Position numbers and translations under genes: made by a program | Assembly (NCBI GenBank): GCA_003242115.1 | Contig: QBMP01000009.1 | Coordinates: 15,039-37,395, forward strand | Direction: 5' to 3' | DNA: 22,357 bases | Source of the DNA: Phormidesmis priestleyi | GTDB taxonomy: Bacteria > Cyanobacteriota > Cyanobacteriia > Phormidesmidales > Phormidesmidaceae | The notes under the pieces: generated by a model | What the model was told of the DNA's origin: nothing | The model's input: the letters and a program-made list of their open reading frames with translations, nothing else | Databases searched by the model: none | In this document: positions 15,161 through 22,357 of the stretch, piece after piece | Numbering within the stretch: the first letter of the stretch is position 1 | Layout of the letters: each line of letters opens with the position of its first letter

Positions 15161-17779
15161 CTATGCAGTCACTAGCTCAGCGGGTAAGCGCTTGAAGGCT
15201 AAACGCTCGTTTTCGACATCGACGAAGATGGTGTCGCCGTCGGTGAATTCGCCGCGCAAAATAGACTTGGCAATTTGGGTTTCTACTTCGCGTTGAATGG
15301 CCCGCTTCAGCGGACGAGCGCCATATGTCGGGTCGTAGCCCACGTCGGCAAGGAAGTCGAGGGCATCGTCAGAGAGTTTGAGAGCCATTTTGCGCTCTGC
15401 TAGGCGGCTCTCTAGGCGCTTGATTTGAATTTTGACGATGTTGCGCAGTTCGGATTTCTGGAGGGCATGGAAGATGATGATTTCGTCGATGCGGTTGATA
15501 AATTCGGGGCGGAAGGTGGCGCGTAGGGCTTCGGTGACGCGGGCGTTCATTTCGTCGTAGCGGCTGTCGTCTCCAGCAATGTCGAGGATGAATTGGGAGC
15601 CAATGTTGCTGGTCATGATGATGATGGTGTTGGTAAAGTCCACCGTGCGACCTTGAGAGTCGGTGATGCGCCCATCATCCAGTACCTGTAAAAGGATGTT
15701 GAAGACGTCGGGATGGGCTTTTTCAATTTCATCGAACAAAATGACTGAGAAGGGGCGGCGACGGACGGCTTCGGTGAGCTGGCCGCCTTCGTCGTAGCCG
15801 ACGTAGCCGGGAGGGGCTCCGACCAGGCGAGAGACGGAGTGCTTCTCCATATATTCGGACATGTCGATGCGCACGATCGCATCTTTGGTGTCGAAAAGGT
15901 AGCTGGCTAGGGCTTTGCCGAGTTCGGTTTTGCCGACGCCAGTGGGGCCCAGGAAAATGAAGCTAGCCATGGGCCGGTCGGGATCGGCGAGTCCAGCGCG
16001 CGATCGCTGAATCGAATCAGCCACGGCTGTAACCGCTTCGTCTTGGCCGATCACGCGCTCGTGCAGCTCGGTTTCTAGGTTAAGCAGCTTTTGCATTTCA
16101 GAAGCGACCAGCTTGCTGAGCGGGATGCCCGTCCATTTGGAGATGATCTCGGCGATGTCGGCCTCGGTGACTTCTTCGCGCAGCAGCGTTTTGCCGGAGG
16201 TTTGAGCATCGCTGAGGGCTTGTTCGGCAGCAGCCAAGTCGGCCTGCAATTTGGTCAGTTTGCCGTACTTGAGTTCGGCGGCTTTGCTCAAGTCGTAGTC
16301 GCGTTCGGCCTGCTGAATTTCGACATTGACGCGATCAATGTCTTCTTTAATGGTTTGAACCTGAGAAATAGTATCTTTCTCAGACTGCCACTGCGCACTG
16401 AGTTCGCCTTGCTCTTCTTTGAGATCAGCAAGTTCTTTTTCAAGCTTTTCGAGCCGATCTACCGAGGCGGTATCACTCTCTTTTTGCAAAGACAGTCGCT
16501 CCATTTCCATCTGCAAAATTTTGCGGTCAATTTCGTCTAGCTCTTCGGGCTTGGAGGTGATTTCCATTTTGAGCTTGGCGGCGGCTTCGTCTACTAGGTC
16601 GATGGCTTTGTCGGGGAGGAAGCGATCGCTGATATAGCGAGTAGACAAAGTAGCCGCAGCGACTAGCGCACTATCGGCAATTTTTACCCCGTGGTGCACT
16701 TCGTAGCGTTCTTTGAGGCCACGCAGAATCGAAATGGTATCGGTAACGGAAGGCTGATCGACGTACACCTGCTGAAATCGGCGCTCTAGAGCAGCGTCTT
16801 TTTCAATGTGCTTACGATACTCATCTAGCGTGGTTGCGCCGATGCAGCGCAGTTCGCCTCTGGCCAGCATGGGCTTGAGCAGGTTACCTGCATCCATTGC
16901 GCCCTGAGTCGCGCCCGCACCGACAACGGTGTGAATTTCATCGATAAATAGCACAATTTGGCCGCTCGATTCGGTGACTTCTTTGAGCACCGCTTTGAGA
17001 CGCTCTTCAAATTCACCCCGGTATTTAGCGCCAGCGATCAGTGCGCCCATGTCTAAAGAAATTAGGGTGCGATCTTGCAGCGATTGCGGGACGTCGCCGC
17101 GCACAATTCGCTGGGCAAGTCCTTCGGCGATCGCAGTCTTACCCACTCCGGGTTCACCAATCAGCACCGGATTGTTTTTCGTGCGCCGTGACAAAATCTG
17201 GATCGTCCGGCGAATTTCGTCATCTCGGCCAATCACCGGGTCGAGCTTGCCTTCACGGGCATAGGCAGTCAGGTCACGACCGTATTTTTCTAATGCTTCG
17301 TACTTGCCTTCGGGGTTTTGATCGCTCACTTTTTGACTGCCTCTAATGTGCTCAATGGCTTGTTTTAAGTCTTTTTCGGTAATATTGAATGATTTTAATA
17401 AACCTTGGCCAAAGCGCGAATCTTTGACGTAGCCAAGTACTAGGTGCTCAATCGAAATATAGTCGTCATCGAAGCTTTGGCGGTAGCTATCGGCTCGATC
17501 TAAGAGCGTATCGAGAGCGTTGCCCAAATAAACTGACTCGCTAGTGCCGCTGACTCTGGGCTGTTTGTTGATAAAAGCAGTCGTGCGATCGCGCACATTG
17601 CTCGCTGGTGCGCCCACTTTTTGAAAAATGCTCACCGCTAGCCCTTCTTGCTCTATCAGCGCCTGCATCAAGTGCTCAGGCTCTAGCTGCTGACCGCCCG
17701 CTTGTTTGACAATTTCGGGGGTACGGGCGATCGCACTCCAAGCTTTTTCGGTAAATTGACTAGGATCATTTGGCTGCAT
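15161..17779 (-). CDS. clpB: ATP-dependent disaggregase ClpB (Hsp104 family), 872 aa
   Basis: A hexameric AAA+ chaperone that extracts proteins from aggregates with DnaK and is needed for heat tolerance in cyanobacteria. The order is: N-domain (1 to about 145, two Clp repeats), NBD1 with Walker A GEPGVGKT (208-215) and Walker B FIDE (278-281), a coiled-coil middle domain (about 405-530, which distinguishes ClpB from ClpC), then NBD2 with Walker A GPTGVGKT (611-618), the pore loop GYVGYDEGG and Walker B LFDE. There is no IGF/ClpP-binding loop, as expected. It is full length. The ATG at 17777-17779 gives the usual family N-terminus. No CIRCE element was seen upstream. It is transcribed alone toward the hsd operon, with a hairpin between. 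Confidence 0.97.
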   Translation of the reverse strand: MQPNDPSQFTEKAWSAIARTPEIVKQAGGQQLEPEHLMQALIEQEGLAVSIFQKVGAPASNVRDRTTAFINKQPRVSGTSESVYLGNALDTLLDRADSYRQSFDDDYISIEHLVLGYVKDSRFGQGLLKSFNITEKDLKQAIEHIRGSQKVSDQNPEGKYEALEKYGRDLTAYAREGKLDPVIGRDDEIRRTIQILSRRTKNNPVLIGEPGVGKTAIAEGLAQRIVRGDVPQSLQDRTLISLDMGALIAGAKYRGEFEERLKAVLKEVTESSGQIVLFIDEIHTVVGAGATQGAMDAGNLLKPMLARGELRCIGATTLDEYRKHIEKDAALERRFQQVYVDQPSVTDTISILRGLKERYEVHHGVKIADSALVAAATLSTRYISDRFLPDKAIDLVDEAAAKLKMEITSKPEELDEIDRKILQMEMERLSLQKESDTASVDRLEKLEKELADLKEEQGELSAQWQSEKDTISQVQTIKEDIDRVNVEIQQAERDYDLSKAAELKYGKLTKLQADLAAAEQALSDAQTSGKTLLREEVTEADIAEIISKWTGIPLSKLVASEMQKLLNLETELHERVIGQDEAVTAVADSIQRSRAGLADPDRPMASFIFLGPTGVGKTELGKALASYLFDTKDAIVRIDMSEYMEKHSVSRLVGAPPGYVGYDEGGQLTEAVRRRPFSVILFDEIEKAHPDVFNILLQVLDDGRITDSQGRTVDFTNTIIIMTSNIGSQFILDIAGDDSRYDEMNARVTEALRATFRPEFINRIDEIIIFHALQKSELRNIVKIQIKRLESRLAERKMALKLSDDALDFLADVGYDPTYGARPLKRAIQREVETQIAKSILRGEFTDGDTIFVDVENERLAFKRLPAELVTA

Positions 17780-17935
17780 CAGCTCTCTCCATCAGTTCTT
17801 TCCCTGTGGCCTACTGCCAGCGGCAAATCATGTTTTATTCGCATGTTCCCATTGTAAAAAAGCCCAAGCAATTCACCATTCGGTGTTCACGGCTCAAATA
17901 GGTAGGTATTGCCGCCCTATGGCGGTGCCAGGGGA

Positions 17936-18985
17936 ATGATCAGCAGGGTAGGCTATAGAGGTAATAGCCCGTCAATTTCATCACCCGTCGATTTCATCAT
18001 CAATTTCATTTCATTAGTAGATCCTTTGCCTGAAAGCCCTCGCACCCTTTCAAAAAAAATATACGCGACTTACCGTCAGCAGAGACTGCCGCAAAGAATT
18101 TGGCGAACCCTGTCGCCGGTTGAATTTGTCATTTTTTTGGGCCACATCAACTTTGATACCGCCCGCACGGTGGTGCGCGACACCTTTCGTCAGCGCCTGC
18201 CCAGTCTGGCCTCAGAAATGGCCTACAACGCCATGCTGGGCTTATTTCCCGCCATCTTGGCCTTTTTAACCGCGATCAGCCTTTTTAGCCCCCTGACCTC
18301 CACGTTTGTCAACTTAGTCACTAGCCTTGGCGAAGTCGCACCCGACGGTGTACCCGAACTCATTTACGGCTTTGAGAGCGTTGTGCTTGAGAGCCAAAGC
18401 CGAGGGCTGTTTTCAGTCAGTTTTGGCATCGCGCTATGGGCTTCATCTGGGGCGATGAGCGCCGCTATGCGGTCATTAGATCAAATGCATCAGATCCCGC
18501 CTCGGCGCAGGCGACCTTTTTGGAAGGCGCGGCTGGTTTCGATTGCGCTGACTCTCGGCACGATTGCGCTATTGATTACGGCTTCTAGCCTGGTCTTTGT
18601 CAGCGATCTGATTGTGCAAGAGCTGATGGTACGCAGCAGCGGTGATGTGAGCCATTGGGTCGCCAAAATTTGGAGCTTATTTCGCTGGCCTTTGGCCTTG
18701 AGCGTGATGTCAACCGCGTTTGCCTTTGTCTATCGGTTTGGCCCTAGCCAGTCGCAATCGGGTAAGCCCTTAATGCCGGGAGCGATTTTGGCAGCGCTAT
18801 CTTGGGCGGTGATTTCTGGCCTATTTCGGCTGTATGTGAGTCACTTTGGCAATTTTGTTTACAGCGCGATCGCCAGTGTAATTGTCTTACTGCTTTGGCT
18901 GTGGATTACGGCTTTGGTGATGCTAATTGGCGACTTGCTTAACCTCACTGTTGGCAAAGCCATGCTGGAAAACAAAGCCTTTTGA
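17936..18985 (+). CDS. YihY/BrkB-family multipass membrane protein, 349 aa
   Basis: An integral membrane protein of the YihY (UPF0761) family. Its function is unknown; the family was once misnamed RNase BN. About six hydrophobic segments follow an N-terminal cytoplasmic stretch of 75-85 residues. Family landmarks are the AYNAMLGLFPAILAFLTA stretch with the Met/Tyr before TM1, WASSGAMSAAMRSLDQ, and LMPGAILAALSWAVIS before the final pair ending in GDLLNLTVGKAM. The loop after SHFGN is short, lacking the usual Tyr-Gly-containing insertion. The start is uncertain: ATG 17936 is used, but TTG 17909 with AGG spaced 6 nt upstream is open too. Neither changes the membrane core. The first 30 residues have a low-complexity repeat feel (SPSISSPVDFIIN). 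Confidence 0.85.
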   Translation: MISRVGYRGNSPSISSPVDFIINFISLVDPLPESPRTLSKKIYATYRQQRLPQRIWRTLSPVEFVIFLGHINFDTARTVVRDTFRQRLPSLASEMAYNAMLGLFPAILAFLTAISLFSPLTSTFVNLVTSLGEVAPDGVPELIYGFESVVLESQSRGLFSVSFGIALWASSGAMSAAMRSLDQMHQIPPRRRRPFWKARLVSIALTLGTIALLITASSLVFVSDLIVQELMVRSSGDVSHWVAKIWSLFRWPLALSVMSTAFAFVYRFGPSQSQSGKPLMPGAILAALSWAVISGLFRLYVSHFGNFVYSAIASVIVLLLWLWITALVMLIGDLLNLTVGKAMLENKAF

Positions 18986-19049
18986 ATTAGCCTTTTGAAC
19001 TACTGGTAATGCTGTCCGGGGATCGTGGTCGGCGATCGCAGCGCATGAC

Positions 19050-19235
19050 TCAGCGCATGGAGCGAATGCTATTGATCACAAAGACTGCTAAGCAAGCCAA
19101 TATCAGCAAATACAGAACGATGCCGGGTAAAAAAGACAGCAGCGTTAGTCCGCGCAATACCCATACGCCGAACGTAAAACAAATCAAAAATAGCAGGAGC
19201 TGAGATCCAGGCTTAAGTCGAAATCGGTTACCCAT
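19050..19235 (-). CDS. Small two-helix membrane protein, 61 aa
   Basis: A basic N-terminus (MGNRFRLKPGS) leads into two hydrophobic helices at about residues 12-27 and 34-55, separated by a short Gly/Pro loop (LSFLPG). A positively charged end (RSMR) follows. This design is common in conserved cyanobacterial small proteins and I believe homologues exist, but no function can be assigned. The opposite strand at 19009-19203 also has an open frame, rich in Lys/Arg/Thr with no structure, and is rejected as its shadow. It is convergent with the YihY gene, ending 64 nt from its stop. Confidence 0.72.
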   Translation of the reverse strand: MGNRFRLKPGSQLLLFLICFTFGVWVLRGLTLLSFLPGIVLYLLILACLAVFVINSIRSMR

Positions 19236-19764
19236 AGCAATGATCGGTTGATTAGGTGGAACACCAAGTTAATGGATTGCGCCTCTGATGTCAGCAATAA
19301 GGCAGATCTTTCAATATTGATACATGTTTGGTGGCATTGAATACGCTTTTTGAGAATATCCGTTGATAATTTGAGTCGAAAGCCCTGCTTTAATATCCTC
19401 GTTTTTTGTTTTACTTTAAAACTGTTTTGAGCGATGGCTTTGGAATTATGAAGTTCAGAAAAAATTCAGCAAGAAATTCTGCTGAATTCCGTAGGAACAC
19501 TGCTAAATTGTGCAGCGTCATCAGTGTAGAACGGGCATGCTCACAATATTCAAAGATATGCCAGCTAAAACGAACTAAAAAAAATGGGTGCTTTCACCTT
19601 AAAAGACTAGCAATTTCACCGAAGCTTCACGCTTAACCGTTGCTAAAGTGTCATAGCCTTTACCTGCTCTCCGTAAAATCAGGCAATAATGGCAGCAATT
19701 CCAGCCTGTTATTTCATCTAGCAGCTTTATTGGCCAGTTTCGATATTCTTACCAGCTTTTGTCT
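19236..19764. other. 529-nt intergenic stretch with no convincing gene
   Basis: This should carry the divergent promoters of the 61-residue protein and the SRPBCC gene. It contains an inverted repeat (listed separately) and AT-rich sequence. A plus-strand open frame from 19406 to 19636 is Lys/Arg/Ser-rich with a non-ATG start and no ribosome binding site; I do not accept it. No tRNA or known cyanobacterial small RNA was recognised. Confidence 0.5.
19463..19488. repeat. Perfect 9-bp inverted repeat, AATTCAGCA-N8-TGCTGAATT
   Basis: Two perfectly complementary 9-nt arms are separated by 8 nt, 277 nt upstream of the SRPBCC start. It is too AT-rich and lacks a T-tail for a terminator. The size and spacing suit a dimeric repressor operator or the stem of a small RNA. 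No regulator can be named. Confidence 0.6.
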
Positions 19765-20337
19765 ATGGTTGTTTCTTCAAGTTTGGTTTCTCCCGACCTA
19801 TCTGCGGGCACTATAATCACTTCGCAGCAAGAAAAGTCTCTTTTGCAAGGGGAGGTACTACTCACCACAACGATGACAGAAACCGGCGCGGCGGTGACGG
19901 CGATTATGTATGTGCCGATGGAGCGATCGCAGACTTGGCAGCAGCTTACCGACTACGGCAAATGGGTACAGTATTTTCCCGACATTGTGCAAAGCCAGGT
20001 TTTAGAGGTCAAACGGCAGTCGAAAACGCATCCGATGACCCGCCATTTGTATCAGGTCGCTCGCAAAGCCTTTTTGATGTTTTCGGCCCAGGTCGAAATT
20101 TATCTCCAAGTCATTGAAACGCTGCACCAAAAAATTCAGTTTCGCTTCGAGCGCGGCACCTTTTCCGATTTTACTGCCGACCTTACCCTAGAAGACTGCG
20201 GCGCAGGCACGCTAATTACGTATTCCGTCCAGGCAACGCCGCTGATCCCGGTGCCTAGCTTTTTGATTGAGCAAGCCATTCGCTACGATTTACCCGGTAA
20301 CATGAAGACAATGCGCCGGGTCATGTGTGCGGCGTAG
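19765..20337 (+). CDS. SRPBCC-family (polyketide cyclase/START-like) protein, 190 aa
   Basis: A soluble lipid- or cofactor-binding fold, as in COQ10 and cyclase-like proteins. After a polar leader of about 45 residues, the core starts near VTAIMYVPMERSQTWQQL and continues through GKWVQYFPDIVQSQVLE, which is the helix-grip entry of this superfamily. It ends in a long helix after VPSFLIEQAIRYDLP. No catalytic motif can be named, and the ligand is unknown. The start is taken at ATG 19765; TTG 19759 is two codons earlier and equally possible. The O-methyltransferase gene follows after 23 nt in the same direction, so the two may be cotranscribed. Confidence 0.8.
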   Translation: MVVSSSLVSPDLSAGTIITSQQEKSLLQGEVLLTTTMTETGAAVTAIMYVPMERSQTWQQLTDYGKWVQYFPDIVQSQVLEVKRQSKTHPMTRHLYQVARKAFLMFSAQVEIYLQVIETLHQKIQFRFERGTFSDFTADLTLEDCGAGTLITYSVQATPLIPVPSFLIEQAIRYDLPGNMKTMRRVMCAA

Positions 20338-20360
20338 GCCCTCAAAACCTTTTAGGCAAC

Positions 20361-21023
20361 ATGTCGAATCAAACCATCGGTCTAGATGATCGGCTTTACA
20401 GCTATTTGCTGTCTGCGACCCTACGAGAATCAGCAATCTTAGCTGACTTGCGCCAAGCAACTGCCGAGCATCCTCAAGCTCGGATGCAGATTTCGCCTGA
20501 GCAAGGGCAGTTTATGGCGCTGCTCGTACAGCTCATGGGCGCGAAAAAAACGCTGGAAATTGGGGTATTTACGGGCTATAGTGCGTTGGCTATTGCTAGT
20601 GCACTTCCGGATGATGGCCGCATCATCGCCTGCGACGTCAGCGAGGAGTTTACCAGCATCGCGCGCACCTACTGGCAAAAAGCCAACCTCGATTCTAAAA
20701 TTGATCTGCGCATTGCCCCTGCACTAGAGACGCTCGATAGCCTCATTGCCGAGGGCGAAAGCGGTACTTTTGACTTTGCCTTCATCGACGCCGATAAAAG
20801 CAACTACGACAGCTACTACGAAAAGTCACTCCAGCTCATCCGCCCCGGCGGCCTAATCGCCGTAGATAACACGCTCTGGTATGGCCGAGTTGCAGATCCT
20901 GAGGTGCAAGATAATCGCACCCGGCACATTCGCGCCCTCAATGAAAAAGTGCGCGACGATGAGCGCGTTACGATGAGCTTGGTGCCGATTGGAGATGGGC
21001 TATTGCTGGCACTTAAAAAATAA
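20361..21023 (+). CDS. SAM-dependent O-methyltransferase (caffeoyl-CoA OMT-like, class I), 220 aa
   Basis: It transfers a methyl group from SAM to a hydroxyl, probably on a catechol-type substrate, with a divalent metal. Motif I is LEIGVFTGYS (65-74), an acidic residue for the SAM ribose is in ACDVS (about D92), and the metal-site residues are D143 in FIDADK and D169-N170 in AVDNTLW. The family resembles the cyanobacterial O-methyltransferases related to plant caffeoyl-CoA OMT. The frame is open from 20325 within the preceding gene, but the ATG at 20361 has TTTTAGG 5 nt upstream and begins a normal N-terminus, so I use it. The true substrate is not deducible here. Confidence 0.9.
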   Translation: MSNQTIGLDDRLYSYLLSATLRESAILADLRQATAEHPQARMQISPEQGQFMALLVQLMGAKKTLEIGVFTGYSALAIASALPDDGRIIACDVSEEFTSIARTYWQKANLDSKIDLRIAPALETLDSLIAEGESGTFDFAFIDADKSNYDSYYEKSLQLIRPGGLIAVDNTLWYGRVADPEVQDNRTRHIRALNEKVRDDERVTMSLVPIGDGLLLALKK

Positions 21024-21077
21024 AAGTAGAAATAAAAGTGGCTGAAAACAATGAGAGAAAAATGAGAGAGAAGAGTA

Positions 21078-21437
21078 TTACTGAATGCGAGTAATCTCAA
21101 CGGCAACAGTTCCGGCAAAGTCAGGAATGGGCGGAGTGGGTTTGGTGACTTTGACGGTGATTTGTTGAATGCGGCGATCGCTCTTTAAAGCATGAGTTGC
21201 AACAGCCTCTGCCAAGCTTTCAATTAGCTTAAATTTCTCTGTTTGAATCAGTTTTGTGGTTTCTTGAACAATCTCTACATAGCTGTGGGTATCTTCTAGC
21301 GCATCGCTTTTACCGGCAGCGGATAGATCAATCGAGATGGTGAGATCGACAATAAACCATTGACCTAAAACGTTTTCTTCGGGTAGAACGCCGAGATAGC
21401 CAAAGGCTTTGATGTCGTTAATATGAATGCTGTCCAT
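21078..21437 (-). CDS. folB: Dihydroneopterin aldolase, 119 aa
   Basis: It splits dihydroneopterin to 6-hydroxymethyl-dihydropterin in folate synthesis. It shows the family pattern FGYLGVLPEEN (E20/E21), the TISIDLS strand, DTHSYVEIV with a conserved Tyr, the LIESLAEAVA helix and catalytic Lys99 in VTKP. Length is normal (about 120). The start is the ATG at 21435-21437; a longer frame to 21497 would run into proA. It begins 4 nt after the proA stop on the same strand, so the two are likely coupled. The conserved folate partner folK is not adjacent. Confidence 0.93.
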   Translation of the reverse strand: MDSIHINDIKAFGYLGVLPEENVLGQWFIVDLTISIDLSAAGKSDALEDTHSYVEIVQETTKLIQTEKFKLIESLAEAVATHALKSDRRIQQITVKVTKPTPPIPDFAGTVAVEITRIQ

Positions 21438-21441
21438 GCAG

Positions 21442-22357
21442 TTAGATATCTCTGTGGGTAAAGGGTTTAGCGGCGTCGCCCGTGTAGGTAGCAACAATGT
21501 GGCCGTTGCCGATGAGCTGATACTTATAGGTGACGAGTCCTTCTAGTCCAACTGGGCCTCGGGGGGGCATTTTTTGGGTGCTGATGCCGACTTCTGCCCC
21601 GAAGCCGTAGCGGAAGCCGTCGGCGAAGCGGGTAGAGCAGTTGTGGTAGACGCCTGCGGCATCGACTTCGGCCATAAAGGTGGCGGCGGTGGTGGTGTCA
21701 GTGGTGGCGATCGCTTCTGTATGCCGCGATCCGTAGGTATTGATGTGATCTATAGCGGTGCTGAGAGAATCTACCACTCGAATAGAGAGAATTAAATCGC
21801 TGTATTCGGTTGTCCAATCGTCTTCAGTAGCCGGTGCAAGATCTGGCAAAATCTGCCGAGTTTGTTCGTCACCGCGTAGCGCCACGCCCTGTGACTGGAG
21901 AGCTGTTGCGAGTAATGGCAGAGCTTTTGAAGCAATGTCCTGATGAACTAAAAGAGTTTCAATGGCGTTGCAGGCGGAAGGGTAGCCCACTTTAGCATCG
22001 ATCGCGATCGCGATCGCTTGGTCGAGATCAACAGATTTGTCGATATAGAGATGGCAGATGCCGTCGGCGTGGCCAAGGACGGGAATGCGGGTATTGGCCT
22101 GAACGTATTGAACAAGCTGGTTAGAGCCGCGAGGGATGATTAAGTCGATGTATTGGTCAAGACCCAGAAGAGCGTTGGTTTCTTCACGGGTAGTGAGGAG
22201 TTGGACAATGTTGGGGTCTTGTCCGGCGTTGCTGATGCCCTGGCGAATGGCGCTGACGAGGGCAGTGCAGGAGTGGATGGCTTCGCGGCCTCCTTTGAGG
22301 ATGACGCCGTTGCCGGATTTGATGGCGAGGGTGGAGATTTGCATAACAGCATCAGGG
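21442..22357 (-). CDS. proA: Gamma-glutamyl phosphate reductase, C-terminal part (5' end outside the window)
   Basis: It reduces gamma-glutamyl phosphate to glutamate semialdehyde with NADPH in proline synthesis. It is an ALDH-superfamily enzyme with the [13 protein letters not shown] nucleotide-binding strand, the catalytic cysteine in [13 protein letters not shown] and the C-terminal [17 protein letters not shown] signature. The frame remains open to the window edge (PDAV precedes the first visible Met), so about 300 of the usual 420-430 residues are here. A tandem pair of HIP1 octamers at 22004-22017 encodes an AIAIAID run before the catalytic region. It is followed by folB after 4 nt. Confidence 0.95.
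   Translation of the reverse strand, partial: PDAVMQISTLAIKSGNGVILKGGREAIHSCTALVSAIRQGISNAGQDPNIVQLLTTREETNALLGLDQYIDLIIPRGSNQLVQYVQANTRIPVLGHADGICHLYIDKSVDLDQAIAIAIDAKVGYPSACNAIETLLVHQDIASKALPLLATALQSQGVALRGDEQTRQILPDLAPATEDDWTTEYSDLILSIRVVDSLSTAIDHINTYGSRHTEAIATTDTTTAATFMAEVDAAGVYHNCSTRFADGFRYGFGAEVGISTQKMPPRGPVGLEGLVTYKYQLIGNGHIVATYTGDAAKPFTHRDI

Noticed and set aside
16091..16540. 149-codon plus-strand open frame opposite clpB
   Set aside because: It lies entirely over the conserved ClpB middle domain and NBD regions on the other strand; the Phe/Leu/Gly-rich product is a typical complement of a coding helix region.
19009..19203. 64-codon plus-strand open frame opposite the 61-residue membrane protein
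   Set aside because: The minus-strand product has two clean membrane helices and a sensible start, whereas this one is low-complexity and basic.
19581..19598. GGTG-CTTT-CACC hairpin with a run of T on the minus strand
   Set aside because: The stem is only 4 bp and no gene on that strand ends here; it is too weak to call a terminator.
19406..19636. 76-codon plus-strand open frame in the gap before the SRPBCC gene
   Set aside because: It needs a non-ATG start, has no ribosome binding site, and the product is an unstructured Lys/Arg/Ser mix containing the inverted repeat. An RNA or regulatory role is more likely.
1..22357. CRISPR array, tRNA or rRNA genes, insertion-sequence transposases
   Set aside because: I scanned the intergenic stretches for regularly spaced repeats, tRNA-like TTCGA arms and transposase motifs and saw none; the tandem repeats present are too short and unspaced.

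Overview
The window is chromosomal DNA from a cyanobacterium. More than twenty copies of the HIP1 octamer GCGATCGC are scattered through it. Several genes are cyanobacterial signatures: LL-diaminopimelate aminotransferase (dapL), the NDH-1 maturation factor CRR6, a cyanobacterial-type ComFB protein and a LabA-like NYN protein. Base composition is moderately GC-rich in the core genes. The species cannot be fixed from the sequence; a Leptolyngbya/Synechococcus-type genome is a guess.

Layout. 1-3505: a small membrane-anchored hypothetical protein runs tail to tail into an ATP-dependent DNA ligase, with overlapping stop codons. Divergent from the ligase is an NYN-domain (LabA-like) protein with a long low-complexity N-terminus. 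3506-4081: no intact gene, but the remains of a reverse-strand gene that ended in a Fic/AAA_4-type winged helix. 4082-10650: housekeeping genes, each largely in its own unit: lysS, an unlisted 53-residue membrane protein, a HAD phosphatase, dapL, CRR6, wecB and comFB. 10804-14950: an AT-richer three-gene reverse-strand operon inserted between comFB and clpB. It encodes a type I-like DNA methyltransferase with an N-terminal PD-(D/E)XK nuclease domain, a two-TRD specificity subunit, and a PIN-domain RNase. 15161-22357: clpB, a YihY/BrkB-family membrane protein, a 61-residue membrane protein, an SRPBCC protein, an O-methyltransferase, folB, and proA (5' end beyond the window).

The hsd-PIN operon is the part most likely to be new. 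The three genes overlap by 7 and 1 nt, so they are probably translationally coupled. No HsdR motor subunit is present on either side, and the methyltransferase carries its own nuclease motifs, as in BcgI-type (type IIB) enzymes. The specificity subunit ends in about 45 residues that resemble the small antitoxins found next to PIN toxins in cyanobacteria, and the PIN toxin starts on the last base of that gene. The operon may therefore be a restriction-modification system that holds an RNase toxin silent through an antitoxin fused to its DNA-recognition subunit, in the spirit of PrrC/EcoprrI. That function is inference; the gene order, overlaps and motifs are read directly.

A second theme is short in-frame tandem repeats (9, 12, 15 and 24 nt units) at gene ends or linkers in the ligase, the NYN gene, lysS and the HAD gene.
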